DNA of 64,000 nt from Clostridia bacterium (lineage in GTDB: Bacteria > Bacillota > Clostridia > Christensenellales > Borkfalkiaceae): contig JAFTWU010000003.1 in the NCBI GenBank assembly GCA_017465145.1, positions 62,001 to 126,000 of the forward strand, in the 5' to 3' direction. Under the pieces are notes generated by a model that worked only from the letters and a program-made list of their open reading frames with translations, had not been told where the DNA came from and searched no databases. Position 1 is the stretch's first letter; the number at the start of each line of letters is the position of its first letter. The translations under genes and the position numbers were made by a program. Of this stretch, positions 1 through 8,726 are shown piece by piece.

Positions 1-2
1 AC

Positions 3-674
3 CGCAACACCACACTTGCTTTCGTTGAACTTAACGAAGAAGGGGACAGGTCGTTCTGTTTTTACCGTAAAAACACGGCAGACTATTTTATGCCCCCCGT
101 TAGTGACGAACTTATTAAAAGCGCAGATATCGTTTGCATAGGTTCACTTATGATGGCAGATGAAAATTGCGTTTCTTACGCCCTAGACATTATAGAACGC
201 GCGCACGCGTTAAATAAAATAGTGGCTTTTGACGTTAACTATCGCACGGATATTTATAAAGACACGGCAAGCGCAGTTAAAACTTATAAAAAGATTTTGG
301 CAAAAGCCGATATCGTTAAGTTTTCAGAAGACGAAGTTGAAACCTTTACCGAAAGTTATATAACCGAAGAACTTTTTGACAAGTTAGTGTTAATAACCTT
401 GGGTAAACACGGTAGCGAATGGCGTTATAAGGGTAAACGTAGCAGTATGCCCACCATTGACGTAAAGCCTATAGATACCACGGGGGCAGGGGACGCCTTC
501 TTTGCAGGTGCACTTTCAGTCCTTGATAAAAAGGCAGACAAAATGTTTAATCCAGACGTTTTAGACTTTGCAATAAAGTTCGGCAACGTAACGGGCGCGC
601 TTAACACAACGGGGCGCGGTGCAATAGACAACTTGCCCACTTTAGATGAGATTAGCAAACATATTAATAATTAA
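3..674 (+). CDS. PfkB-family fructokinase (5' end outside window)
   Basis: The reading frame is open from base 3, so the gene starts upstream of the window and only about the C-terminal 223 residues are present. An ATG at 90 lies inside the domain and is unlikely to be the start. Near the C-terminus the ribokinase/PfkB signature DTTGAGDAFFAG is visible, which carries the catalytic aspartate and the phosphate-binding glycines. Members phosphorylate sugars; next to three GH32 genes and a sugar importer the natural substrate is fructose (fructose to fructose-6-phosphate). That substrate is inferred from context. The stop is 32 bp before the GH32 gene, whose ribosome site is the purine-rich stretch just before 707, so the two genes are probably co-transcribed. 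Confidence 0.85.
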   Translation, partial: RNTTLAFVELNEEGDRSFCFYRKNTADYFMPPVSDELIKSADIVCIGSLMMADENCVSYALDIIERAHALNKIVAFDVNYRTDIYKDTASAVKTYKKILAKADIVKFSEDEVETFTESYITEELFDKLVLITLGKHGSEWRYKGKRSSMPTIDVKPIDTTGAGDAFFAGALSVLDKKADKMFNPDVLDFAIKFGNVTGALNTTGRGAIDNLPTLDEISKHINN

Positions 675-706
675 CCATAAAAAATACGAAGAAAGAGAAG
701 AGAGAT

Positions 707-3700
707 ATGAGTAAAAGTTTAAAAATATCATTATTATCAATCGTTGCAGCGTTATGCTTTGCATTTGCAATCTTTATGCCTACCACTAAGGCAGTTGCAC
801 AAGGCGTAAGCTTGGAAAGTGCTGCCGACAGTTTTGTTCTAGATGAAAAAACTTATGATGCAGACGATAAATTCGTTTATACCGCAACCGCGTCTTTTGA
901 AAACGGTCAAGCGGTAGGTTTAGTTTTCGGTGCAGAAGAAGGTAATCACTATTGGGTTTTCAATATGGATAGATATGAAAACCGCGTAAAACTTATCTAT
1001 TTTGCAGTTGAAGGTGAAACTATTACAGCAACCGAACTTTTAACCGACTATTTTATCGGTAACGACAAAATGACCGATAGCGAAAGAAGATTAGTTGGCA
1101 ATAGACTTAGAGATTTAAGCGGTGTTCAACTTAAAGTAGTTATCACCCCTGAAGACGATAAAGTTTACGCTGAATTTTACGCAGACAATATTCGTAGATT
1201 CGGCATTGATAACAAAATTGATTTAAATACCTTGGTAAACTTACCCGACGGCGTATCTTACGCTGGCGGTAGCATTGGTTTTAACTGCTTTAACGCTAAG
1301 GTTAACTTTAACGATATTTACGTTGGTACTAGCGACTATTCTTACTATACCGAACCTTATCGTAACCAATATCACTTCTCACAATACGCCCATTGGAACA
1401 ACGACCCTAACGGTCTAGTATACTTTGACGGTTACTACCACCTTTACTATCAACACCACCCCTTTAGCAATTATTGGTCTGATATGTATTGGGGACACGC
1501 TAGAAGTAAAGATTTAGCGCATTGGGAACTTCTTCCTATATGCTTATTCCCCGATGAAGATTGGGGCACGGGCGTAGGGCTTATGTGGTCTGGTTCTGCT
1601 TACGAATATAAAGTTGGCACTAGCACGGTAATCGACGAAATGAATTGGTTCCCCGTCGGCGAAGGTAACGGTATTATTGCTTTCTATACCCGTGACGGTG
1701 GCATGCAAGACCAAATGATTATGTCTAGTGACGACGGCGGTATGACGTGGACTAAGCGTAAACTTATCCCTCAAACCGAAGCAACCGCACCCGTTGATGA
1801 CATTCACGGTAAAGTTGCTTGTCGTGACCCTAAGGTGTTCCCCGTAGAAGAAGTTGACGGCAAAGTTACCGCTTGGGGTATGGCTTTAACCGGTCAACAA
1901 GCAGATAGAGTATGGTTCTTAAAATCAACCGACCTTTACAACTGGTCTTATGCAGGTCAATTTGAAGCACAAGTTCCCGAATGTCCAGACGTTCTTTCTT
2001 TAACGGCTGACGACGGTGAAGAATATAGCGTTTTAACCTTGACTTCAAGAGAATATATCGTTGGTAAATTCGTTTACGACGGCAACACCATTACCTTTAC
2101 CGATAAAAACGGTGGTGCAATCGACGCAAGCGATTTCCAAAAGATGGACTTCGGCGTAGACTCTTATGCAGGTCAAACGTTTAGCATAAGCGACGAATCA
2201 AGTGCATACAACGGCAAAACCGTTGGTTTGCATTGGTTTGCAGGCGTTCCCGCAGATACCGATTCAGGCATTTACGCTAACGCTAGAAAGGTTTGGAACG
2301 GCGGCGGTATGACTATCCCCGTTATTTACAATCTAGTAACTGAAGGTAACGGCTATATCTTAACCCAAACGCCTATCGTAAAAGATAGCACCGCTTTTGA
2401 AAAGACTAGCGTTGTTACCGTGACCGACCAAGTGGTTAATGAAAATAGCGAAAACGTTCTTGCAAGCGTTAATACCCACGTGTTTGAAATGGTTGCGTCT
2501 ATCGACAATCCCAATGACGCGGATATCTCAATTAAAATTAACGTAAGTCCAGATGAATATACGGAAATTGGTTGGACCAAAGAAGAAGGTTATTTCGTAG
2601 ATAGAAGATTTACTTCTTCAGCAGGTCTTGTAATTAGAGATTATAAATTTAGATACACTTCAGGTCCAAGAAGTAGTGGCAGTCAAAATTTCTATATCTT
2701 ATCCGATAACGGCGGTGTAGAAGTTTTTTGTGACGACTTCAAAATTCCTTTCTATCTATTAACTTTAGCATCTCCTTGTTCGCTAGGCGCAAGCTTTAGT
2801 GCAAGCGACGAAGTAACGGTTGAAAGTTTAACCGTTAAGGAAATTTCTTCAGTATGGCGCACGGGCGAAATAGTAGACGGCGAAACCGTTCTATACGTAA
2901 GCGATTCTGAAGTTGAAATTGACACCACCCTTGCTACCGAAAAAACTCTTACCGCATACTCTACTTCTGGTGGCGATATCACTTGGGAAATCGTTGAAGG
3001 TCAATCAGTAGTATCTTTCACGTCCGTTACGGGTGGTATTAAATTAAAGGCTTTAACTTCTGGTAAGGCAACGATTTCAGCTACTTGCGGTAATGAAGTT
3101 AAACTTATCGACGTTACCGTTCACGCAAGCAATCCAAAATCTGATATTGAATTTACCGCAAACGGTATAATTTCAGGTAATTGGTTGGCTAAGGGTAGCG
3201 AAATTATAGCAAACACCCCCGCTGGCGACGGTTATCTATTATCTAGCGAATACGTAAGCAACTTTAAGTGTTCTGTAAACTTCAGCCTAGACGCAGTTGC
3301 CGCAGCGTTCATCTTCCGTGCAAACGAAGATATGAGCGACTATATCATATTCAACTACGACAACAACGAAAAGATTGTTAAAATGTGGTCACCTAACGGT
3401 GAAATTGGCAGAGCAAGTGCTACTAACGTTGATACTAATAGCGTTGTGTTAAGGGTTGAAGCAAACGGCAAAAAGGTTAAGGCGTTTATTAACGGCACTC
3501 TTGCAATAGACGTTACCTTAGATGACGGCGAACCCACCGAAGGTTATTTAGGTCTTAACGTATTCTCTGGTACGGCAACCTTTAAGTCTTTCGTAAAAGT
3601 AGTTGATACTTACTCTTACGACTACGGCAACGTTAACCTTACCGTTGAGGGCGATACCGAACAAAAGGTAATGGAACTTTATAACAAAACCTTAAACAAC

Positions 3701-4231
3701 ACTTTGGTTGCGCCCGCGTTCTATACTAGCGCAGGCAGAAGCCTTACCATTAAAGCAAATTACTTTGAACTTTTACCCGTTGGCACCTACGTATTTAGGG
3801 CTGTTGGCGGTTCAAGTTCATACGAATTCACCATCAACGTAACCAACGTTAGAGAAACCGTATTACAAGATGCAATTATTCAAGAAGGCACTAACGCGCT
3901 AATCTATCTTGGTAACGTAAAAGTAACGTCTGTTCACGTTAACGGCGAAGAACTTGATGCAGACGATTATAAAATTGAAAACAACACCTTAACCCTTTAC
4001 GCTAACCTATTTACCGAAGAATACAACCAAGTTGTGCTTAACGGTACTAAGTTCGTAACGGTTACCGTAACTAAAGTTGGCTCTACCGTAATTGCTGGTG
4101 ATGAGTTGCCTAAGTCAAACACCGGTTTAATAATCGGCTTGTCAGTTGGCGGTGGCGTACTCTTAGCAGGTGGCGCGGTAGTTGCTATCTTACTCATTAG
4201 GAGGAAAAAGAAAGTTGGCAACAACGATTAA
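707..4231 (+). CDS. Large extracellular GH32 fructan hydrolase with C-terminal membrane/wall anchor
   Basis: This 1174-residue protein has an N-terminal signal peptide (about residues 1-32). A beta-rich domain of concanavalin/DUF1080 type follows (about 33-205). The GH32 five-blade propeller spans about 222-545, with all three catalytic motifs intact: WNNDPNG (nucleophile D233), RDP (D374) and ECPD (acid/base E425). A GH32 C-terminal sandwich (about 560-720), a bacterial Ig-like (Big2) domain (about 750-830), a second lectin-like domain (about 835-965) and another beta domain come next. The C-terminus has LPKSNTG, a hydrophobic helix and RRKKK, which resembles a sortase signal but not the classical LPxTG. 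The enzyme should cleave levan, inulin or fructo-oligosaccharides at the cell surface. The linkage preference cannot be read from sequence. The gene overlaps lacI-like 4215 by 17 bp. Confidence 0.9.
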   Translation: MSKSLKISLLSIVAALCFAFAIFMPTTKAVAQGVSLESAADSFVLDEKTYDADDKFVYTATASFENGQAVGLVFGAEEGNHYWVFNMDRYENRVKLIYFAVEGETITATELLTDYFIGNDKMTDSERRLVGNRLRDLSGVQLKVVITPEDDKVYAEFYADNIRRFGIDNKIDLNTLVNLPDGVSYAGGSIGFNCFNAKVNFNDIYVGTSDYSYYTEPYRNQYHFSQYAHWNNDPNGLVYFDGYYHLYYQHHPFSNYWSDMYWGHARSKDLAHWELLPICLFPDEDWGTGVGLMWSGSAYEYKVGTSTVIDEMNWFPVGEGNGIIAFYTRDGGMQDQMIMSSDDGGMTWTKRKLIPQTEATAPVDDIHGKVACRDPKVFPVEEVDGKVTAWGMALTGQQADRVWFLKSTDLYNWSYAGQFEAQVPECPDVLSLTADDGEEYSVLTLTSREYIVGKFVYDGNTITFTDKNGGAIDASDFQKMDFGVDSYAGQTFSISDESSAYNGKTVGLHWFAGVPADTDSGIYANARKVWNGGGMTIPVIYNLVTEGNGYILTQTPIVKDSTAFEKTSVVTVTDQVVNENSENVLASVNTHVFEMVASIDNPNDADISIKINVSPDEYTEIGWTKEEGYFVDRRFTSSAGLVIRDYKFRYTSGPRSSGSQNFYILSDNGGVEVFCDDFKIPFYLLTLASPCSLGASFSASDEVTVESLTVKEISSVWRTGEIVDGETVLYVSDSEVEIDTTLATEKTLTAYSTSGGDITWEIVEGQSVVSFTSVTGGIKLKALTSGKATISATCGNEVKLIDVTVHASNPKSDIEFTANGIISGNWLAKGSEIIANTPAGDGYLLSSEYVSNFKCSVNFSLDAVAAAFIFRANEDMSDYIIFNYDNNEKIVKMWSPNGEIGRASATNVDTNSVVLRVEANGKKVKAFINGTLAIDVTLDDGEPTEGYLGLNVFSGTATFKSFVKVVDTYSYDYGNVNLTVEGDTEQKVMELYNKTLNNTLVAPAFYTSAGRSLTIKANYFELLPVGTYVFRAVGGSSSYEFTINVTNVRETVLQDAIIQEGTNALIYLGNVKVTSVHVNGEELDADDYKIENNTLTLYANLFTEEYNQVVLNGTKFVTVTVTKVGSTVIAGDELPKSNTGLIIGLSVGGGVLLAGGAVVAILLIRRKKKVGNND

Positions 4232-5183
4232 AGACGTAGCAAAATACGCAGGCGTTGGCATCGGCACCGTTTCCCGCGTTATTAATAACGAAAAAGCGGT
4301 GGGCGAAAGGACTAGAAAAAAGGTTATGGACGCGATGAAAGAGTTGAAATACTCTCCCAACAACATGGCGTCGCAATTAAGAAAAAACGAAACGCGTATC
4401 ATAGCCTTGTTAGTTCCCGTCGTAAACCACCCCTTCTTTGCAAAACTTGCCTATTACGTTGAAGACGAAGCGGACAGGTTTGGTTATTCGGTAATTTTAG
4501 TTTCTTCACAACAAAGGGTTGAAAAAGAAACGGAAATTATAAGCAGAATAAAAAGAAGAGAAGTTGACGGTGCGGTGTTCGTTACACACTATATGCACGA
4601 AGAACAAGACCTTGAAAATTGCCCGATAGTTTCTATCGATAGGGCGTTTGGTAAAAATATTCCCTACGTTACTAGCGACAATTACGACGCGACCAAAAAA
4701 GCCCTTAAATATATGATAGAACGCGGTGCAAAAAAGGTTGGTTATATAGGTTCTAAACCGCTAGTCGATTCAGAAGTTATGGAAAGGGAACGCGCTTATT
4801 TAGACGTTATGGCTGAATACGGCATGCCCGCCCGCATAGTTAACGAAGTTATGCAACACGGCGAAGAAACGGCGGTAGTTGCAGACTTTATGGAAAAATA
4901 CGCGGACGTAGACGGCGTTTTCGTTTCGGGCTATACCTTGTCCCAAGTTTTCCAAGACACTGCAATAGAGAGTGGCAAAAAAATACCAGAAGATTTGCAA
5001 ATAATCTCTTACGACGGTGTGTTTAGACAATGGGTAACAAGCCACATCACTAGTGTAGAGCAACCTATCGAAGAAATGGCAAGACAGGTCGTAAGGTTGC
5101 TTATCAAAAAAATTCGCGGTGAAGAAACGTGCTCTAGAACGGTGCTTAAAACACGTTTCGTGCTTGGCTCTACCACGAAATAA
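4215..5183 (+). CDS. LacI-family transcriptional regulator of the fructan locus
   Basis: The N-terminus (ATTIKDVAKYAGVGIGTVSRVIN) is a textbook LacI helix-turn-helix and hinge, followed by a periplasmic-binding-type sugar domain to residue 322. I chose the TTG at 4215 because AGGAGG at 4199-4204 sits ten bases upstream and the protein then begins exactly at the HTH. A longer frame from ATG 4182 would add 11 residues with no family similarity. The gene overlaps the end of the upstream GH32 gene, so the two are translationally linked. By position it should sense a sugar or sugar phosphate and control the fructan genes. Candidate binding palindromes lie downstream at 5263-5301, before the importer genes. 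Confidence 0.92.
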   Translation: MATTIKDVAKYAGVGIGTVSRVINNEKAVGERTRKKVMDAMKELKYSPNNMASQLRKNETRIIALLVPVVNHPFFAKLAYYVEDEADRFGYSVILVSSQQRVEKETEIISRIKRREVDGAVFVTHYMHEEQDLENCPIVSIDRAFGKNIPYVTSDNYDATKKALKYMIERGAKKVGYIGSKPLVDSEVMERERAYLDVMAEYGMPARIVNEVMQHGEETAVVADFMEKYADVDGVFVSGYTLSQVFQDTAIESGKKIPEDLQIISYDGVFRQWVTSHITSVEQPIEEMARQVVRLLIKKIRGEETCSRTVLKTRFVLGSTTK

Positions 5184-5262
5184 AAAATTTTCCGCTTTCA
5201 ATTTATACCTTTATTTATATAAAGATGAGTGGAAAGAAAAAGTAAAGTTAAAAAAATTAAAG

Positions 5263-5301
5263 CAAGAACCATGGTTCTTGTGCGTTTTTGACAAAACGCA
5301 C
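5263..5301. repeat. Two abutting palindromes between lacI and the importer genes
   Basis: CAAGAACCATGGTTCTTG (5263-5280) is a perfect 18-bp palindrome. It shares its last base with a second inverted repeat, GTGCGTTTT-TGAC-AAAACGCAC (5280-5301). Either could be an operator for the LacI protein, or the first hairpin plus the following T-rich stretch could act as a weak terminator. No typical LacI centre (AACGTT) is present, so the role is unsure. Confidence 0.55.
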
Positions 5302-5366
5302 AATATCTCTTAATGGTCTAGCTAAAAAAGTAAAAAACAGCAAACGCTGACAAAAGGAGTAAAAAG

Positions 5367-6686
5367 ATGAAAAAACTTTTAGCCTCAATAATCGCAATGA
5401 TACTTGCAATCGTAGCGGCTTTCGGCATGATTGCTTGCGGTGGCCCCTCAGGCGACCCCGATATCGACGAAGACGGCAACACGGTTATCAAGATTATGTT
5501 CCACGTTGATAAGACTTCCGTTGAAGGTCAAGCATACCTTAAAAGAGTTAACGCTTTTAACCTAGCACATAAGGAAGAAAAGATTAAGGCACAAGCCATT
5601 TTTAAGGCACGTACCACCGGTGCATCTGGTTATGAAACGGAATTAATCAACAACCAAATAGAAGGCACTTTGGCAGATATCGTTACCTTTGACGCACCCA
5701 ACACCGCGGCATACGCTAAATCTGGTTTGTTTTACGATTTGAGTTCTCTTGTTTCCGCTAGCGAACAAGAAAAGTTCTATTCGTTAAATAAATACGATGG
5801 CAAGTTATACGGTCTACCTATCCAAGAATCTAGTGCAGGTTTCTTCTATAATAAAAAGATTTTCCGTGCAGCAGGCATTTACGATATGGTGCAAGGCTAT
5901 ACCGCTGAAAATCCTTGGACTTTCGACCAATTTAAAGAAGTTTGTTCAAGACTTAAAACTCACGGCACAATCCCTGTAGATATGCGTATCGACGCTACTA
6001 AAGACGAAATGGCGCCCTATCTACTATATCCCTTTATCTATGCGGCAGGCGGTAGCTTTACCGATGCTACCGGTTACGTTGCAACGGGTTACTATAACTC
6101 TGCGGCAACTAAAAGCGGTTTCCAATTTATTAAAGATTTAATCGGCGCAGGTTACACTTCTTACGCTATTGGCGCTACCGACTTCTTTACTGAAAAAGTT
6201 GGTATGTATCTATCTTCTGGTTGGACTATCCCCGATTTAGATAACAAATACCGTGAAAACTTTGCTTCACGTGACGATTGGGGCTTGTTGCCTTATCCTA
6301 AGGGTACGGTTGCTGCAAGTGCAACGGGCAGTTGGTCTTACGCTATCACCAACAACCACCACCCCGATAAGACTAACGTTATTAAACTTCTTAACTGGAT
6401 GACTAGTGCAGAAAGTTCAAAGGCTATCACCGATGCAACGGGTATGATTCCCGTTCGTAAGGACGTTAATCACGGCTATGCAGTTGGTTCACCTGAATAC
6501 ACCTTATTAAAGCAACTTGAACTAACGGGTAAAGAACGTCCCGTAACCGTGGCATATCCCGTATTCTCTACCACCTTTAACCAAGTTATCGCAGGTTTAG
6601 GCGACGGCAATCTTGATACACTTTTATCAACTGCAACCACCACTTTGCAAAACGAAATGAACAGACTTCAAAATATGCGTGGTTAA
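5367..6686 (+). CDS. Sugar ABC transporter substrate-binding lipoprotein
   Basis: The 439-residue protein starts with a lipoprotein signal peptide ending in GMIAC (lipid-modified C24). The mature part has the family-1 extracellular solute-binding fold: a conserved segment around DIVTFDAPNTAAYAKSG, a hinge region with LYGLPIQESSAGFFYNK, and a tail rich in helices. AAAGGAG precedes the ATG at the proper distance. It should capture sugars outside the membrane and deliver them to the two permeases encoded just downstream. Its place among three GH32 genes points to fructo-oligosaccharides or sucrose as ligand, which is inference. No ATPase gene lies in the locus, so a shared MsmK/UgpC-type ATPase encoded elsewhere is likely. 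Confidence 0.9.
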   Translation: MKKLLASIIAMILAIVAAFGMIACGGPSGDPDIDEDGNTVIKIMFHVDKTSVEGQAYLKRVNAFNLAHKEEKIKAQAIFKARTTGASGYETELINNQIEGTLADIVTFDAPNTAAYAKSGLFYDLSSLVSASEQEKFYSLNKYDGKLYGLPIQESSAGFFYNKKIFRAAGIYDMVQGYTAENPWTFDQFKEVCSRLKTHGTIPVDMRIDATKDEMAPYLLYPFIYAAGGSFTDATGYVATGYYNSAATKSGFQFIKDLIGAGYTSYAIGATDFFTEKVGMYLSSGWTIPDLDNKYRENFASRDDWGLLPYPKGTVAASATGSWSYAITNNHHPDKTNVIKLLNWMTSAESSKAITDATGMIPVRKDVNHGYAVGSPEYTLLKQLELTGKERPVTVAYPVFSTTFNQVIAGLGDGNLDTLLSTATTTLQNEMNRLQNMRG

Positions 6687-6766
6687 TCGTTAACGGTTAA
6701 TTGAATTAATAAAAGGTTAATTAAACTCAATAAGCAGTTAATTAAATTTAAAAAACGTTACACCCT

Positions 6767-6796
6767 TTCTTGCCCGCCAAAAAAGGTGGGCAAGAA
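6767..6796 (+). other. Strong intercistronic stem-loop between binding protein and permeases
   Basis: TTCTTGCCCGCC and GGTGGGCAAGAA form a 12-bp stem with one G-U type mismatch around an A6 loop. No T-run follows, so it is not a normal intrinsic terminator. In ABC operons such structures often protect the upstream binding-protein mRNA and lower expression of the permeases; that role is inferred here. Confidence 0.7.
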
Positions 6797-6824
6797 GAAA
6801 TAAAAAACTAACTAAAGGTAAAAA

Positions 6825-7796
6825 ATGCTTACTACCACATTAATTATTTTAGCAGTTTTTATAATCGCTTTCCTTGGCTTTGTCGTTTACGATTTAGCCA
6901 CGGCAAAAAAGCGTAAAGAAGTTTATCGTGTTAAGTCTACGCTTACGGCGTACCTTATGTTACTTCCCGCGGTAATACTTGCTTTTTTATTTATAATGTT
7001 GCCAATCTTATATTCACTTGGCTACGCTTTTACCGATTATTACTTGCTAAAACCAAACGATATTAACTTTATATGGTTTCAAAACTTCGTAGATTTCTTT
7101 AAGGAACTTGCTACAAAGGGCACACTATATAATGCAATTAAAAACACGCTAATATTCGTTGTTGGCGTCGTTCCGTTGCAAATAGGGCTTGCTCTTTTAC
7201 TAGCACTTTTCGTTAATCGCCCAGGTTTTGGTAGCAAAATATTTAAGGTGTGCTTTTTTGCACCGGTAGTTATTTCGCTATCAGTTACTTCGTTTTTATG
7301 GTTGCAAATTTTAGCACCGGGCGAAGGCGGGCTTTTGAACGCTCTACTAGGCGTGTTTGGTATTCCGCCACACGATTGGCTACGCGACCCCAAAACTGCA
7401 ATGCCTTGCATAATAATTCTAAGTGCTTGGCAAGGTTGCGGGTATCAAATGCTTATATTCCTATCGGGGCTATCGAATATCCGTAAAGAACTATACGAAG
7501 CGGCGTCCCTTGACGGTGCGAACTGGTGGCGTAAATTCTGGCTTGTAACTTGGCCGGGGCTACGTTCTACCTTCGTTTACATAATAATCACCGTATTCAT
7601 CGGCGCGTGCAGAATTTTAACACAACCTATGCTTATGACCGGCTATCAAGACCAAACGGTAACACTTTCTTACTATATGTATCAACAAGGTTACACTTAT
7701 CGTTGGGTAGGTTATTCGTCGGCAGTAGCACTTCTTATGACCATCTTTATCGGTGGCATAACGCTAATTCAACGCAGGGTATTTAGGGAGAAATAA
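6825..7796 (+). CDS. Sugar ABC transporter permease, MalF/UgpA type
   Basis: This 323-residue membrane protein has about seven hydrophobic segments: one near the N-terminus, followed by the six-helix binding-protein-dependent transport core. The EAA loop that contacts the ATPase is visible as YEAASLDGANWWRKFWLVTWPGL near residue 225. It forms the transmembrane channel with the next gene product, which begins 2 bp after its stop, so they are surely co-translated. The upstream stem-loop separates it from the binding-protein gene. Import of oligofructosides is the likely role from context. The ribosome site is the AAAGG of ctaaaggtaaaa, ahead of ATG 6825. Confidence 0.9.
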   Translation: MLTTTLIILAVFIIAFLGFVVYDLATAKKRKEVYRVKSTLTAYLMLLPAVILAFLFIMLPILYSLGYAFTDYYLLKPNDINFIWFQNFVDFFKELATKGTLYNAIKNTLIFVVGVVPLQIGLALLLALFVNRPGFGSKIFKVCFFAPVVISLSVTSFLWLQILAPGEGGLLNALLGVFGIPPHDWLRDPKTAMPCIIILSAWQGCGYQMLIFLSGLSNIRKELYEAASLDGANWWRKFWLVTWPGLRSTFVYIIITVFIGACRILTQPMLMTGYQDQTVTLSYYMYQQGYTYRWVGYSSAVALLMTIFIGGITLIQRRVFREK

Positions 7797-7798
7797 TT

Positions 7799-8716
7799 AT
7801 GGATAAAAGTATAACTCAATTACCAAATTTTAGACCTAATAAAAAGCCCGCAAAGAAAACCGTTAAAGAAGTTATTTATCACGTTGTAGGTATTATCCTT
7901 TCGTTAATATTCTTGTTCCCCATAATCTATATGCTTGCAACGTCAACTAAAAGCGAAACGGCTTATGCTGAAAGCCTTGGCAGTTTACAAATGTTCTTGC
8001 CCGATTTTGCAAATATCGGCACTATGTTTGAAAACTATAAAAGCGTTTTAGTAAACTACGATATTTGGAAATACGCGCTTAACAGTTTCTTATACGCGGC
8101 AATCGTTATCGTACTTAACGTTCTTGTCAACGGACTTGCAGGTTACGTTATGGCAAAACTACGTTTCCCCGGAAAAAGACTTCTATCCTTTTTAATTATT
8201 TTCTTGATAGTAGTTCCCGTAGAAACGTCTATTATTCCACTTTATTCAATCGTAAAAATAATGCTTGGCTTAAAGCAAGAGATGTCGGTTATCGGCGTTA
8301 TCTTGCCGGCAGCAATAAGTATTTTTAACGTGTTCTTGTTTACGCAGTTCTTTGAAGGTGTACCCAAAGAATACGAAGAAGCAGCCCGCATAGACGGGGC
8401 AACCACGATGGGCGTTTTCTTAAAGGTTATAATGCCGTTATCAAAACCCATTATCGCAACGGTTGCAGTATTCTGCTTTATCGGTGTATGGAACGATTAC
8501 CTTTGGCCGTCAATGATATTGCCAGCGGCAAACGACGGTTCTTGGCCACTTCTTCCCATACAAACGGCACTTATTTCTATACAAGGTATGGAAGGCATAA
8601 CTACAGGGGAAATTATGGCGTCGCTAATTATAACCAGTATCCCCATTTTCATTATCTACGTTGCGGCGCAAAAATACATCGTACAAGGTTTCGGTACTGC
8701 CGGACTTAAAATGTAA
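7799..8716 (+). CDS. Sugar ABC transporter permease, MalG/UgpE type
   Basis: The 305-residue protein has six predicted membrane helices. Its EAA motif, YEEAARIDGATTMGVFLKVIMPLSKP, is the standard MalG-type ATPase coupling loop. The C-terminus ends in KYIVQGFGTAGLKM, very close to the usual ending of this family. It pairs with the MalF-type permease encoded immediately upstream (2-bp gap) and is followed after 10 bp by the lipoprotein GH32 gene. Function as the second half of the sugar channel is secure at family level; the transported sugar is inferred from the neighbouring fructan hydrolases. Confidence 0.92.
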   Translation: MDKSITQLPNFRPNKKPAKKTVKEVIYHVVGIILSLIFLFPIIYMLATSTKSETAYAESLGSLQMFLPDFANIGTMFENYKSVLVNYDIWKYALNSFLYAAIVIVLNVLVNGLAGYVMAKLRFPGKRLLSFLIIFLIVVPVETSIIPLYSIVKIMLGLKQEMSVIGVILPAAISIFNVFLFTQFFEGVPKEYEEAARIDGATTMGVFLKVIMPLSKPIIATVAVFCFIGVWNDYLWPSMILPAANDGSWPLLPIQTALISIQGMEGITTGEIMASLIITSIPIFIIYVAAQKYIVQGFGTAGLKM

Positions 8717-8726
8717 GAGAGGTTTT

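Noticed and set aside
5119..5313. Open frame after the LacI gene
   Set aside because: It runs through the end of the LacI gene in another frame and across the palindromes; no ribosome site and no family sequence.
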